From Synergistes jonesii (GTDB lineage Bacteria > Synergistota > Synergistia > Synergistales > Synergistaceae): a stretch of DNA of 64,000 bases. The DNA lies in contig NZ_JMKI01000037.1 in the NCBI RefSeq assembly GCF_000712295.1, forward strand, positions 1 through 64,000. Direction: 5' to 3'. The notes beneath the pieces are model-generated. The model made no database searches, was not told where the DNA came from, and worked only from the letters and a program-made list of their open reading frames with translations. Shown in pieces: positions 8,488-16,956 of this stretch (positions within the stretch are counted from its first letter, which is position 1; every line of letters begins with the position of its first letter). Position numbers and translations under genes: made by a program.

Positions 8488-11400
8488 TTACCACCTCGAC
8501 CGGTATGCGCCTGAGCGCTGGAACTGATACATGTTTTCCATGAAACGGGCGTCGACCATGTCCCTGACACCCTCTCCCAACTGCTGCGCCTGTTTGTCAC
8601 TCATTTCGCCGCCGCCGCTGTTATTGTTTGTCACATGCACAATTATGCTTGGCGCGAACACCGTGTTGCCGAACGACACGTCGCCTGCCCGCGATGCAGA
8701 AACACCGCTCAACGCTGCGAGGTCGGCGCGCAGAGGAGTTGCAATCCCGCCCACCACGCCGCCGGCGTGGTACTTGGGCAGCCCCTCCGGAAAGACAAGC
8801 TTCGCAAACGCCGCTTTCAGCCTGTCGGCAACGGAATCGCCCTTCACTTCGCCTTCCGGGCCCAGCACGCCGCCGGCCCGTAGCCTATCGGCGTCTGCTT
8901 CCGTCAGCACCACTTCATTCTTGCGCAGCAGCGCGACCTCTTCGTCAGGTTTGATGCGCCAATTTCCACCCACCACGCCGCCGGCGTGGTACTTGGGCAA
9001 AATCGTCACCGGTGTGCCGCCGCTGCCGACCACTCCGCCGGAATGGAATCCGAAGCCTTGCCCGCGTATGGCTCCTATCCACATGCCGCTATTCGGATAC
9101 AAAGAGGCAGTGCTGCCGCTGCCGCCACCAACGCCAAACCAGCTGCTTATCTGTTGCAGCAGGAGCATTTTCGTGACGGTGTAGACGATGTCCTGCCCCA
9201 GCTTTTTCAGCGCGTCGCCGAGGTTTTCGCTATAGGCTATCGCGCGCGCGAAGCTGTCGACCACACCGCCTATGACGGCGGACGCCAGCCCTTCAAAAGA
9301 CTTTTGCGCGTCGGTGAGCATTGCGCGGATTGAATCTCTAAAACTCAGCGTCGACGATTCAGCCGCTTTGATTTGCTCGGCTATCTGCTTTGCCAGCAGC
9401 GGCGTCGCCCCATACTGGACTAACAGCGCGTTTAGAGCCTCGCGGTACTCGCCGAACGTCAGCACCCCTTCCTGGAAGCGCTTGTTCAGCATTTCAATAG
9501 CCGGCTGCGCTTCGCTCGCGATGCCATGATGAAGGGCGCTGTAAGCGTCTTTCAGTTCCTGCGGCCAAAGCTGATAATTCTCTATCGCCGCGCCTGTGGA
9601 TATATACTCTTCTTTCAGGCGTTCAAAATTCTCGCGCAGTTTCTCCACGTGCTCGGCATCTGAGATAAGCCCCATATCATGCTGCCACGAAAAAGTATCA
9701 TAGAAAGCCTGCTTGAGCCGTTCAGATTCTTCGCGCAGCGATGCCATGCGTTCCTTTGTTTCTTTCAGACGTTCGAGCACCTTATCGGGCGCGAACGGGT
9801 TATTAGCCTCCGCCGCGTCCGTTATTTCGTTGTATAAATCCTTCAGCGCCTTCCAGTCGTCGGAAAGCACCTTCGTTTTCGACAGCCATGCGTCTAAAAC
9901 AGGCAGGAACGATTCGCCGTCCGCGTTGAGATATTTGATTTGGTCGCGAATGCTTTCAACGAGCTTTTCGGCGGCGGATTTGCCTTTGCCAGATTTGGAT
10001 TTATCGGTATTAGCGGCAGGAATCTTGTTCCCATTGCCGCCGCCTTCAACCGATACCGCCGCCTCGTAGAGCCTTTGTAACTCCGCTTCCTCCGCCTTGA
10101 GCTTCGTCAGCAGGTCATTATTTTCTCTAAGCCCACTCTTAGTAATCGCACTGACCGCACCGCCCACGCCGCCGAGAACGCCTTCTTTGAACATGAATTT
10201 CACAGTAGAGAGTTTTAGCATTTCTTCCTGCGTCTTGATTGCGGCCTGCGATACTAAAATCAGTTCCTTGCGGACATATTCAAGTTGACGTTTTATTGTG
10301 CTTGCGTCCGCCGTGGCAAATGTTTTGTTTACCTTAGCGACGGCATCGTCTGCTATTTTTGCGAGTCGCGCCGTCTCTTTCATTTCATTGCGCAGATTAA
10401 ACCAGTATCCGGCAGCCACTGCGAGCGTAGCCCAGCCTACGGGGCCTATCGTTGCCAAAAACGTTTTGAACGCCGCCGTCGCGCCTAATATCGCTGCTTT
10501 GAAAACTCCCATCGTTGTGCCGGCCGTAGCGATTTTAATCGACGCCATCGTATAAGCCGCGCCCATTTTAGAAACTAATGACGTGGCTCCTGGAATAAGC
10601 GCCATTCCTAAGGTAAGCTGTGCGTTAAATTTAGATAACATAGACGCGACCGCAAGCCCCCCCTGGTAGGTGGCGAAGGCAATTACAGCCGTCTTCAGCT
10701 CAGCCGCATGGTCTTTAGCAAACCTAAACGCTTCTCCGAGCTTTTTCACTCCATCGACGGCAAGTTCTATTCCGTAGACTATTCCCGACTGGATATTCTC
10801 AATCAGCTCTTTATAGCTGTCGGATTTTGTGAATTTCTCCCATTCGGAATTGATAGCGTTGATTTGGTCCTTTATCTTCTGGAACGGGCCCGAATCCTTG
10901 CCCTCTCCCATAATGTCCGTTTTGAAATTCGCCCACATGCCGCCCATCGTCGCGAGCGCGCCGCTCCATGTGGTCTTTGCTTTGTCCATCGCGCCGCCCA
11001 TCGATTTCGTCATCAACTCGATGATGCCAGCGCGGATAGAATTAATATCTTTGCTGACCTCTAAACGAATGCCGTTCGACGACAGCACCGCCTTTTTCCC
11101 CGTGCGGTCAAGCATGATGCCCAGATTGCGCAGCGGCTCGACCTCCGTAGTTACGACGGCGGCCGCCACTTCGCGCATATCCCTGTGCATCGCGGTAGCG
11201 ACGTCAGCGATCGCGCGCAGCGCTTCCTCTGAATTTTGTACGGCGGCCGTCCTGAGCCTTACGAAGGCTCCTATCGCCTCATCGGTATTTATCGGGTTTA
11301 CCGCCGCCCAGTTTTTCACGCGCTGGAATGTGGCATCGGCTTCCTCTATGCTTGAAGAGACGGCGCGGATAGAAGTTCGATAATCTTCAGCCCGTGCCGC

Positions 11401-11580
11401 TGCGACAACGAAACTCTTCGCCACCGACTTCAGCGCGATGCCGCCGACGATGCCCGCAAGCAGAGTGCGGACGCCGCCGAGCGTGTTTTTCAGGGCTCTT
11501 ATCCCTTTTTCTGTTTCGCCGAGGCCTCTCGTTTCAAATTCTGTATAGACCTGGGCTACTCTCAGGCTGTCCCCTGCCAT
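8488..11580 (-). CDS. Tail tape measure protein (1030 aa)
   Basis: It sets tail length and is packed inside the tube, then released into the cell during infection. Visible features: N-terminal amphipathic helices, hydrophobic segments at about residues 315-395, long charged helices at 400-730, and a Gly-rich C-terminus with repeated KYHAGGVVG motifs. At ~1030 residues and the usual ~1.5 angstrom per residue, a tail of roughly 150 nm is expected (inference). GGAGGTG precedes the ATG. It follows G/GT as in lambda. Confidence 0.93.
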   Translation of the reverse strand: MAGDSLRVAQVYTEFETRGLGETEKGIRALKNTLGGVRTLLAGIVGGIALKSVAKSFVVAAARAEDYRTSIRAVSSSIEEADATFQRVKNWAAVNPINTDEAIGAFVRLRTAAVQNSEEALRAIADVATAMHRDMREVAAAVVTTEVEPLRNLGIMLDRTGKKAVLSSNGIRLEVSKDINSIRAGIIELMTKSMGGAMDKAKTTWSGALATMGGMWANFKTDIMGEGKDSGPFQKIKDQINAINSEWEKFTKSDSYKELIENIQSGIVYGIELAVDGVKKLGEAFRFAKDHAAELKTAVIAFATYQGGLAVASMLSKFNAQLTLGMALIPGATSLVSKMGAAYTMASIKIATAGTTMGVFKAAILGATAAFKTFLATIGPVGWATLAVAAGYWFNLRNEMKETARLAKIADDAVAKVNKTFATADASTIKRQLEYVRKELILVSQAAIKTQEEMLKLSTVKFMFKEGVLGGVGGAVSAITKSGLRENNDLLTKLKAEEAELQRLYEAAVSVEGGGNGNKIPAANTDKSKSGKGKSAAEKLVESIRDQIKYLNADGESFLPVLDAWLSKTKVLSDDWKALKDLYNEITDAAEANNPFAPDKVLERLKETKERMASLREESERLKQAFYDTFSWQHDMGLISDAEHVEKLRENFERLKEEYISTGAAIENYQLWPQELKDAYSALHHGIASEAQPAIEMLNKRFQEGVLTFGEYREALNALLVQYGATPLLAKQIAEQIKAAESSTLSFRDSIRAMLTDAQKSFEGLASAVIGGVVDSFARAIAYSENLGDALKKLGQDIVYTVTKMLLLQQISSWFGVGGGSGSTASLYPNSGMWIGAIRGQGFGFHSGGVVGSGGTPVTILPKYHAGGVVGGNWRIKPDEEVALLRKNEVVLTEADADRLRAGGVLGPEGEVKGDSVADRLKAAFAKLVFPEGLPKYHAGGVVGGIATPLRADLAALSGVSASRAGDVSFGNTVFAPSIIVHVTNNNSGGGEMSDKQAQQLGEGVRDMVDARFMENMYQFQRSGAYRSRW
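8750..8999 (-). repeat. 31-bp exact direct repeat in the tape measure C-terminus
   Basis: Positions 8750-8780 and 8969-8999 are identical. The offset is 219 bp (73 codons), so loss of the interval would be in frame. Both encode PKYHAGGVVG; a third, weaker copy (GFHSGGVVG) lies near 9020-9050. Confidence 0.85.
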
Positions 11581-11604
11581 TAGACCACCTCCGCCGCATT
11601 ACAA

Positions 11605-11628
11605 AAGCGGCCCCAAAAGGAGCCGCTT
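11605..11628 (-). terminator. GC-rich hairpin between G/GT and tape measure
   Basis: AAGCGGC and GCCGCTT arms, with further pairing, enclose a 4-base loop; on the minus strand a short T stretch (TTTTGT) follows. It lies in the 56-base gap between the tail chaperone and tape measure genes. It is probably a partial terminator that lowers downstream expression, or a stability hairpin. It resembles the hairpin at 17372. Confidence 0.45.
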
Positions 11629-11636
11629 CACAAAAA

Positions 11637-11867
11637 TTACTTTCCGTTGCAGTCCGCCAACAGTTCGTCGACGCTGAAATCTTTCACCGTTTCTTTAGAG
11701 CCCTCTTGTTCTGACAACGCGCCGGGCTCGTTGAAGGCAAGCGCCGTATAAACGGCCCTGCGGCGCTCGTTCGCGTCGATGCGCCGCGCAAGCATCAAGA
11801 AATGTCTGTATTTCATCGCAAGAATCTCTTCGGGCAGATACCCGTAGACGAAACACATCTGCGCCAC
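11637..11867 (-). CDS. T extension of the tail assembly chaperone (reached by -1 frameshift)
   Basis: This 76-codon frame has no ribosome site of its own at the GTG and stays open upstream, across the end of the G gene, to a slippery heptamer at 11915-11921. It is therefore best read as the T part of a GT fusion: 86 residues of G plus about 92 residues after the -1 shift, ~178 aa in total. In lambda, gpGT binds the tail tube protein and the tape measure during assembly and is absent from the virion. It ends 56 bases before the tape measure gene. Confidence 0.8.
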   Translation of the reverse strand: MAQMCFVYGYLPEEILAMKYRHFLMLARRIDANERRRAVYTALAFNEPGALSEQEGSKETVKDFSVDELLADCNGK

Positions 11868-11875
11868 TATATCGG

Positions 11876-12172
11876 CTATGTCGGCATCTCCGCCTCCTTC
11901 GCCTCCGCCGGCGCGTTTTTTTCGTCGTTGCCTATGAGGTAATTGAAAATCGACGCATAGGCGCGGACGGGGACCTTTGTTATGTCGAAGCCCGGTATCA
12001 TCATATTTATGGCTTTGCCCATAACTTCAAGCTGCTCAGTCTCGCCCTTCGCTTCGCCGATCATCTTGTCGATGAGCAGGATAGTTTCGAGCGTCGGATC
12101 ATTGACTATGTACTCCGTGCCGCCAAAGACTATCTTTTTGCTTTCGCCGAGCAGTTCGTCGATATTAAGCAT
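11876..12172 (-). CDS. Tail assembly chaperone G-like (98 aa)
   Basis: It is a small acidic protein between the tail tube gene and the tape measure gene, the position of lambda G. GGAGGTTAATCGGAG precedes the ATG. Codons 84-86 (GAA AAA AAC) contain the slippery sequence A AAA AAC, so part of the ribosomes should shift into the -1 frame and make the longer GT product. The unshifted product ends 13 codons later. Confidence 0.85.
   Translation of the reverse strand: MLNIDELLGESKKIVFGGTEYIVNDPTLETILLIDKMIGEAKGETEQLEVMGKAINMMIPGFDITKVPVRAYASIFNYLIGNDEKNAPAEAKEAEMPT
11915..11921 (-). promoter_or_regulatory. -1 ribosomal frameshift site A AAA AAC
   Basis: On the minus strand the zero frame reads GAA AAA AAC, giving the classic heptamer X XXY YYZ = A AAA AAC. 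After a -1 shift the frame runs CGC GCC GGC GGA and continues without a stop into the T frame to 11637. A GGAGGCGAAGGAGGC stretch 8-25 bases downstream could act as a stalling or SD-like stimulator. Confidence 0.85.
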
Positions 12173-12178
12173 CTCCGA

Positions 12179-12736
12179 TTAACCTCCGATAGTCGCCGTG
12201 GGGTCGCCGTAGATGATAGTCTGCCCCTCCGTTGCGGTCTCTTCGCTCGGATATGCTTTGAACTCTATCGGCAGCGTGCGAAGCCCGTTTTTCGTATACG
12301 AAATTTCAATATCCGTAGAAAGCGGCGCGGCGCACGGGAAGAAGAAGTCTTTGCTCTTGTCCGAAGCAGCTTTGTCGATGGGGTGCACGCGGAGTTCTCC
12401 CTCGTTGTCCCTTACGCTGCTGCCGGCGACACTGCTGATAACTAACTTCTGTTTATTGGGGTCGCCGGCGTCCGTCACAAGAGTGGCTCCAGGGAAGGCC
12501 AGCTGCATATTCGCCATGGAAAAATCCGTGAGAGGCGCGCTTATCGTTATAACGCGCTTGGTCACTATTTCGTCCACGGGCTCAATGATCTGATCCACTT
12601 CGATTTCCTGCGTCTCGACCGTGACTTTTATTGAGACGCCGTTCGACGTATAGCCGAGGTCGACCTCCGACCCCACGCCGGAGCGCTTGAAAAAAATGCG
12701 GCATGCGCCGATTTCATAACTTTTTGTTCTCGCCAT
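12179..12736 (-). CDS. Major tail (tube) protein (185 aa)
   Basis: By position and composition this is the tail tube subunit (lambda gpV-like). It is beta-rich, of typical size, and followed by the G/GT chaperone. The ATG at 12736 (MARTKSYEIG) is preferred because GGGAG lies about 10 bases upstream; an in-frame GTG at 12757 lies upstream of that site. The C-terminal half has the alternating polar/hydrophobic pattern of tube proteins. Confidence 0.85.
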   Translation of the reverse strand: MARTKSYEIGACRIFFKRSGVGSEVDLGYTSNGVSIKVTVETQEIEVDQIIEPVDEIVTKRVITISAPLTDFSMANMQLAFPGATLVTDAGDPNKQKLVISSVAGSSVRDNEGELRVHPIDKAASDKSKDFFFPCAAPLSTDIEISYTKNGLRTLPIEFKAYPSEETATEGQTIIYGDPTATIGG

Positions 12737-12738
12737 CT

Positions 12739-13110
12739 TTAATTTTCTCCCTTCCACACCGCGCTTATCGCGGCGTTAAACTCGTGAATGTATCGCCCAT
12801 AATCGTCTTTGTCCAGATAAAACGGCTCCTGTATGGCGCGCGCCAGACCTACCACTTCGCGGTCGCATTCAGGCACCGCCCCGTCTTCTATCGCGCGAAA
12901 AGCCTGCCATGCCAGCGCTTCGGAGGCAGGGTAAGTCGCAGCCGCGCAATAGACCTGAAAACGCTGCTCTCCGACGGGCACGCCGTCATAGGGGATCGAC
13001 TCATACGGAGTGATCAGCACAGCCGCGCCCGTTTCGGGGCAGTCGATGATATAGACGTGCTGCAAGCCAGCGTCTATCAACATCTGTCGCACTGCTTCAA
13101 CAAGAGTCAT
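12739..13110 (-). CDS. Tail terminator / minor capsid type protein (123 aa)
   Basis: It sits just before the tail tube gene, the place of lambda gpU-type tail terminators that cap the growing tail. Its size and alpha/beta pattern ('EAVRQMLIDAGL', then beta strands) fit. A GGTGGGATT site precedes the ATG, which overlaps the previous stop by 4 bases. Function is inferred mainly from position. Confidence 0.7.
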   Translation of the reverse strand: MTLVEAVRQMLIDAGLQHVYIIDCPETGAAVLITPYESIPYDGVPVGEQRFQVYCAAATYPASEALAWQAFRAIEDGAVPECDREVVGLARAIQEPFYLDKDDYGRYIHEFNAAISAVWKGEN

Positions 13111-13658
13111 AATCCCACCTTCTTTTTCGCGCGGCGCAGATAAACGCCGCTCCGCATACGTTCGCCGATTTTCGGGATAGCGCGTTCAAGCCACTTATTG
13201 CGCCCGACCGCGGGTTTGGGAATCTTCTCAAGGTAGAGAACTTCATCATTATCGTCCAGCTTCACAGAGCGCGACAAAGCGTCCTTGCGCTTAGACCTCT
13301 TCCATGAGCTATACTTCCAATTGCGCGGAGTCCAAAGCGTTTCATGCAACTTGATGGCATACGGCGTGTTATAGCTCACGACCACGCACGGACGCTTCGC
13401 GTTCTTTGCGGCCGGTGCGGGCGACTCCTTGTCCTTCGCGCTCTTGCTTTTGTTCCCCTTGCCCTTCTGGGCCTCGGCGAAAACCGTTGCCGCCTGCGGA
13501 GGCGAATCGACGGTCACGACGCCGGAACGCCGCAGCGTGCCGGTATCGAGCGGGACCTCGTTCGTCGCCTGCGTCACCATGTCCTGTCCGGCCAGCCACA
13601 ACACTTCGAGGGCGACGCGCTCTATCTTCCCTAACGCCGCGTCGCCTTCCCATTTCAT
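13107..13658 (-). CDS. HK97 gp10-like neck/tail protein (183 aa)
   Basis: It has the HK97-gp10 signature: VPLDTGTLRRSG followed by a VSYNTPYAIKLHE-type segment. A Lys/Ala/Pro-rich low-complexity insert (about residues 65-90) separates these parts. The ATG at 13658 is chosen because AAGGGC lies 7 bases upstream; an earlier in-frame ATG at 13676 lacks a ribosome site and overlaps the previous gene. Expected role: joining head and tail. Confidence 0.8.
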   Translation of the reverse strand: MKWEGDAALGKIERVALEVLWLAGQDMVTQATNEVPLDTGTLRRSGVVTVDSPPQAATVFAEAQKGKGNKSKSAKDKESPAPAAKNAKRPCVVVSYNTPYAIKLHETLWTPRNWKYSSWKRSKRKDALSRSVKLDDNDEVLYLEKIPKPAVGRNKWLERAIPKIGERMRSGVYLRRAKKKVGL

Positions 13659-13668
13659 CTTGCAGCCC

Positions 13669-14019
13669 TTAGACATAACAGATGCGCCCCTGCTCGCGCC
13701 CTACGACGTCGACGATGCTTGTCACGCTCTGTACTTCGCCGCCGATTTGCCGGTCCGTCTTCGGGTCGGTGAACAATAGCGTATCCCCTTCAGAAACAGG
13801 GCTGTCAAGCATCACGCGGTTGTTATATGTTTTGCCTGCGCCCGCTCCCATCAGCCCGCCGACAAATCCGGATTCCATCTCCCAGCGACAACGTATCGTC
13901 ACCGCTGCGGAGGGCGTCGGCTGCCCGAACGCGTCATAGCCGCTTGCGCCGGTTCCCGGCGCAGAAGGACGCCGCGTCCATTGGCATTTCTGCTTTAAAA
14001 ATCCGCTTACGAGAGCCAT
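13669..14019 (-). CDS. Head closure / head-tail connector protein (116 aa)
   Basis: It is a small beta-rich protein between the adaptor-like protein and the gp10-like protein, fitting the stopper/head-closure family. Phrases such as 'GDTLLFTDPKTDRQIGGEVQ' are typical of these minor capsid proteins. AGGGGGAAAACGGC precedes the ATG, which overlaps the upstream gene by 13 bases. Function is inferred from place and pattern. Confidence 0.65.
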   Translation of the reverse strand: MALVSGFLKQKCQWTRRPSAPGTGASGYDAFGQPTPSAAVTIRCRWEMESGFVGGLMGAGAGKTYNNRVMLDSPVSEGDTLLFTDPKTDRQIGGEVQSVTSIVDVVGREQGRICYV

Positions 14020-14372
14020 GCCGTTTTCCCCCTCTTACCCCTGCCGTCTACGCCGTTCTTGATAATGCGCCACGCGGCGGGAGCAACGGCGGCGGGACGT
14101 CCCTTCAGGTCGAACGAATGGCTCAGACCAGAAAGGCTGTGCGAGGCGACGCCGCTCGCCTGCAAGTTGGCGAACGAGCCGAGCAGCCATAACGCCTGTT
14201 CGTATATCGCCGCGTCGGACGCCTCCTGCACCATGTCGGACAGGTAGGGTGAAAGCGCGTCACGCGCGCTGTTTAGGGCTTGTTCTTGGCGGGCCGCCGT
14301 TTCTTCGGTGAAGAGTTCTCCGTCGAGTCTTGCTCCAAGGTAGGCGATTGCTCCGTCGACTGTTGCGGACAT
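14007..14372 (-). CDS. Head-tail adaptor (gp6-like connector) protein (121 aa)
   Basis: It is helical with an 'AIAYLGARLDGELF' start and a helix ending in 'IYEQALWLLGSFANLQ', as in phage head-tail adaptors that bind under the portal. The ATG has AAAGGAG 10 bases upstream, although this lies inside the preceding gene, which overlaps by 100 bases in another frame. Confidence 0.7.
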   Translation of the reverse strand: MSATVDGAIAYLGARLDGELFTEETAARQEQALNSARDALSPYLSDMVQEASDAAIYEQALWLLGSFANLQASGVASHSLSGLSHSFDLKGRPAAVAPAAWRIIKNGVDGRGKRGKTAWLS

Positions 14373-14551
14373 GGCGCATCATCTCCTTTTACGCACGCGG
14401 CGTCTTGCTCCTGCACATCTCCAATAAAAGAAGCGGCGCCCGCTTCAATAAGGAACGCCGCTTCATCGGGGAGGAGGGTTGTTGTAGAGCCAGGCTTCAA
14501 GAGCCCAGCCGAGCAGTTGATGCAGGTCTGGGCCCTTATTCTCGTTTTCAT
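14273..14551 (-). CDS. Small phage protein of unknown function (92 aa)
   Basis: No family is recognised with certainty. The N-terminus (two Cys, then a 'LLPDEAAFLIEAGAASFI' segment) looks like short phage proteins often found after the capsid gene; the C-terminal third is Ser/Gln/Lys-rich and probably disordered. A GGGCGGACGAA site precedes the ATG. It overlaps the adaptor gene by 100 bases and contains a terminator-like hairpin at 14430-14464, so it could be poorly expressed or attenuated. Confidence 0.6.
   Translation of the reverse strand: MKTRIRAQTCINCSAGLLKPGSTTTLLPDEAAFLIEAGAASFIGDVQEQDAACVKGDDAPCPQQSTEQSPTLEQDSTENSSPKKRRPAKNKP
14430..14464 (-). terminator. Terminator-like hairpin inside the post-capsid gene
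   Basis: GAAGCGGCG (14430-14438) and CGCCGCTTC (14456-14464) pair perfectly with a 17-base loop. On the minus strand the stem is followed by TTTTATT. It may reduce transcription after the abundant capsid transcript. Confidence 0.5.
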
Positions 14552-14564
14552 TTCGTCCGCCCGC

Positions 14565-15614
14565 TTATGCCACTGTGGCGATAAAGATACTGCCTATCGA
14601 CGGAAGCGACGGCAACAATACGGCCGAAACTTTCGTGTTCACGTTAACGGGGTCGCTTTCACGCGTTACGGTGACGGCCGTCGCCGTGTTGATGAGCGAC
14701 ACCTGCGCATCCGTGGAGACTCCGCCCATCAGGTCGGCTTCTTCCGGCGTCGTACCGTAGAAGGTGTTGCCGAGGTCTCCGTCTGGAATAAGCGTAAACT
14801 TGTTGTCGGGGTAATACTTATAGACGCTCCCGCCTACTTCCAGCGCATACGTCTTGTCGTAAACCTCTACCGTCACCTTTGTCGCGTCGTATATATACTG
14901 CCTCACGTCGTCCGGCTTGACCTTTATGTTCGCATAGCCGACGGGGTTCATCGCCTTGCGGATACTCAGGTTATTGCGGAGATGCTTCCAAACCGTATTG
15001 TTACAGACCGCGCGGTTGGGGGCGCTGCCGCCGTCGGCGATTATAACGTCGCGCCAGCGTTCTATGTCCGCTATCGGGTCGGCCGTCTCCGTGGCGCTCC
15101 ATTTGTTAGCCGCCGCGCTGATCGTCTCCTTGTGCGCGACGGGGAACTGGTAGTCATACTCATAGTCCGCGCCGTCGCGGGTAACGCTTATCTGTCCGTC
15201 GGCGAGCAGCTGCATACGCATACGTTCAGCCGCCACGTCTACGCCTTTCACGAGATTGCCTATGTCGTCGAAGATGCGGGCGATGATGGGCTGGGCGTAT
15301 GCTTCGTTTACGCGAAGCAAATCCTGCCGGTCTTTTTCACCTATCCTCATGGCCTCCTTGAAGAACGCCATTTCCGTATCGATTTTAGCGATGCCGACGC
15401 GGTTGCGGAGTTCGGCCTTGACGTCGAAAGACGAAGCCTTGAGCTGCACCGCTACGCCCGTATGCTGCTTGAGCCACGAAAGGTCGAGCCCCGCGTTCTT
15501 CCTGTTGGGGAAGAGCGCCGCTCCGAGATAAGGGTCGTCTATCGTCGGGGCTTGCTCTTCGATGTAGCCTACGATGTTGGGCGCCGTGAACATGTCGAAT
15601 ATAGTGTTGGGCAT
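14565..15614 (-). CDS. Major capsid protein, lambda gpE family (349 aa)
   Basis: It has length and layout of the Phage_cap_E family: an N-terminal arm, an 'ITEE-like' region (YIEEQAPTIDDPYLGAALFP), an E-loop, and a long helix near residues 105-140. CAAGGAGG precedes the ATG. It follows the decoration protein gene, as in lambda D-E. It forms the icosahedral head shell. Confidence 0.93.
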   Translation of the reverse strand: MPNTIFDMFTAPNIVGYIEEQAPTIDDPYLGAALFPNRKNAGLDLSWLKQHTGVAVQLKASSFDVKAELRNRVGIAKIDTEMAFFKEAMRIGEKDRQDLLRVNEAYAQPIIARIFDDIGNLVKGVDVAAERMRMQLLADGQISVTRDGADYEYDYQFPVAHKETISAAANKWSATETADPIADIERWRDVIIADGGSAPNRAVCNNTVWKHLRNNLSIRKAMNPVGYANIKVKPDDVRQYIYDATKVTVEVYDKTYALEVGGSVYKYYPDNKFTLIPDGDLGNTFYGTTPEEADLMGGVSTDAQVSLINTATAVTVTRESDPVNVNTKVSAVLLPSLPSIGSIFIATVA

Positions 15615-15633
15615 ATTTTAGAATCCTCCTTGA

Positions 15634-16035
15634 TTAGTGTTCGATGAAGCTTATCTGCACATCGGGGGCAAACGCCGCCTTCTGCGCCGCCGTAGGGGCT
15701 GCGGGCAGCGCGTCCGTCTTCACGAAACCGTGAATAAGCAGCGCGCATGTCTTAGGTCCGTAGGTAACGTCTACGTCCTCCAGCAGCAGCCCGTCGATTA
15801 CCGCGGGACCGCTGAGCGAGCCTCCCGAATCCGCGGAAACCCTAAGCTTCTGGCTGCGGTCGGCGAATACAGACGCGCTTGCGCCGCCTACCAGCGTTCC
15901 CTTGGGCACTATTTTTTTGCCGTTCGCGCCCGCCGTTATCCCCGTGTCGTCCATCACCGCGCTTAGAGATACGTAATGGTCCTTGAACATGAGGATTTCC
16001 GCACCGTTGCCGTATTCAGTCTGAATGAATTTCAT
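15634..16035 (-). CDS. Head decoration protein, gpD-like (133 aa)
   Basis: It is of similar size to lambda gpD, with the conserved C-terminal pattern 'GLLLEDVDVTYG...ALLIHGFV'. Such proteins bind as trimers on the expanded shell and stabilise it. AAAAGGAG precedes the ATG; it lies between scaffold and capsid genes. Confidence 0.88.
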   Translation of the reverse strand: MKFIQTEYGNGAEILMFKDHYVSLSAVMDDTGITAGANGKKIVPKGTLVGGASASVFADRSQKLRVSADSGGSLSGPAVIDGLLLEDVDVTYGPKTCALLIHGFVKTDALPAAPTAAQKAAFAPDVQISFIEH

Positions 16036-16059
16036 ATTTTATCTCCTTTTCTTCTTCTG

Positions 16060-16662
16060 CTATAGCTTAAAAAAGCTCTCCGATGCCTTCTTTGCGCCTT
16101 CCGACCTGTCGAACATACTCTTGGCGAGGTTGCGCCCGTAGTCTCCGGCGGACGAATCAGGCTTATCCATCGGAGGCGTACCGCCGCCGCCGACAGCTTT
16201 CGCCGCTGACTTGACAAGGGGCTTGAGCGTCTCAATATCCGCCTTTATCGCCTCTTCGTCATCGCCATTGACGCGGTCCGCCAGCGCCGCCGGCAGGCCC
16301 GCTTCGGCTACAAGCTTCGCCTTAAGCGCGGACAGTTCCAGCGCTTTGACCTTCTCGTCCGCCGCCTTTGCTGCCGCCTGCGCCTTTTCCAAATCCGCCT
16401 TCGTCCTGTCCAGCTCGCTCAACTGCCCTGCTTTCAGCGCGTCGAGCTCTTCTTTCGCCTTCTTCAGGTCGTCATAATCCGAGTACTTCTTCCGCTCACG
16501 CTCGAGTCTGTCTTTGACTGCTTTATCGACGTCGTCCTGCGTGAAGGTCTTGCCCGCGTCCTTCGGCGTCTTGTTGGAATCCTTCGACGAGTCGGGGGCC
16601 CCTCCGCCGTCTCCGTCCGCCATGAAAAAACGCGTTGGTATTGCCTTGTCGAACTTGAACAT
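16060..16662 (-). CDS. Scaffold protein (200 aa)
   Basis: It is highly charged and helical: coiled coil from about residue 45 to 120 (Lys/Glu/Ala-rich), then a helical domain and a basic C-terminus, a typical scaffolding layout directly upstream of the head shell genes. GGGAAGGGAGC precedes the ATG. It would direct procapsid assembly and then leave the head. No protease domain is seen nearby. Confidence 0.8.
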   Translation of the reverse strand: MFKFDKAIPTRFFMADGDGGGAPDSSKDSNKTPKDAGKTFTQDDVDKAVKDRLERERKKYSDYDDLKKAKEELDALKAGQLSELDRTKADLEKAQAAAKAADEKVKALELSALKAKLVAEAGLPAALADRVNGDDEEAIKADIETLKPLVKSAAKAVGGGGTPPMDKPDSSAGDYGRNLAKSMFDRSEGAKKASESFFKL

Positions 16663-16728
16663 TTTGTTGCTCCCTTCCCCCGCTTACCGTTGCGGGTAAC
16701 GTATTTGTTGTATCGCCTGAAACGCTTG

Positions 16729-16956
16729 TTAAGCCATTATGAGCGCGTCGCCCTCGCCCTCCGCGTCGCTTGCCATGATATAGACCTCGGACACGAAATA
16801 ATCGTCCACGTCGTGTAGGTCGTTGTAATACGCAACGGTCTTTTTCGTAGCTGCGTCAAACGATTCCCCAACCACGGTCGCAGTTCTGCGAAGCCGCCAC
16901 GGGTCTTCTTGGTTTTGCTCCTCAGGGCGCGTGACGGTCACACGAAAAACCTTCAT
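16729..16956 (-). CDS. Small phage protein of unknown function (75 aa)
   Basis: It is an acidic 75-residue protein with no recognised motif. The start follows GGCGGTGAAAAACA. It overlaps the end of the metallopeptidase-like gene by 4 bases, so the two are probably co-translated. Confidence 0.65.
   Translation of the reverse strand: MKVFRVTVTRPEEQNQEDPWRLRRTATVVGESFDAATKKTVAYYNDLHDVDDYFVSEVYIMASDAEGEGDALIMA

Noticed and set aside
14280-15647. Rightward open frame (455 codons) antisense to the capsid gene
   Set aside because: Arg-rich shadow of a well supported capsid gene; no motif or start signal.
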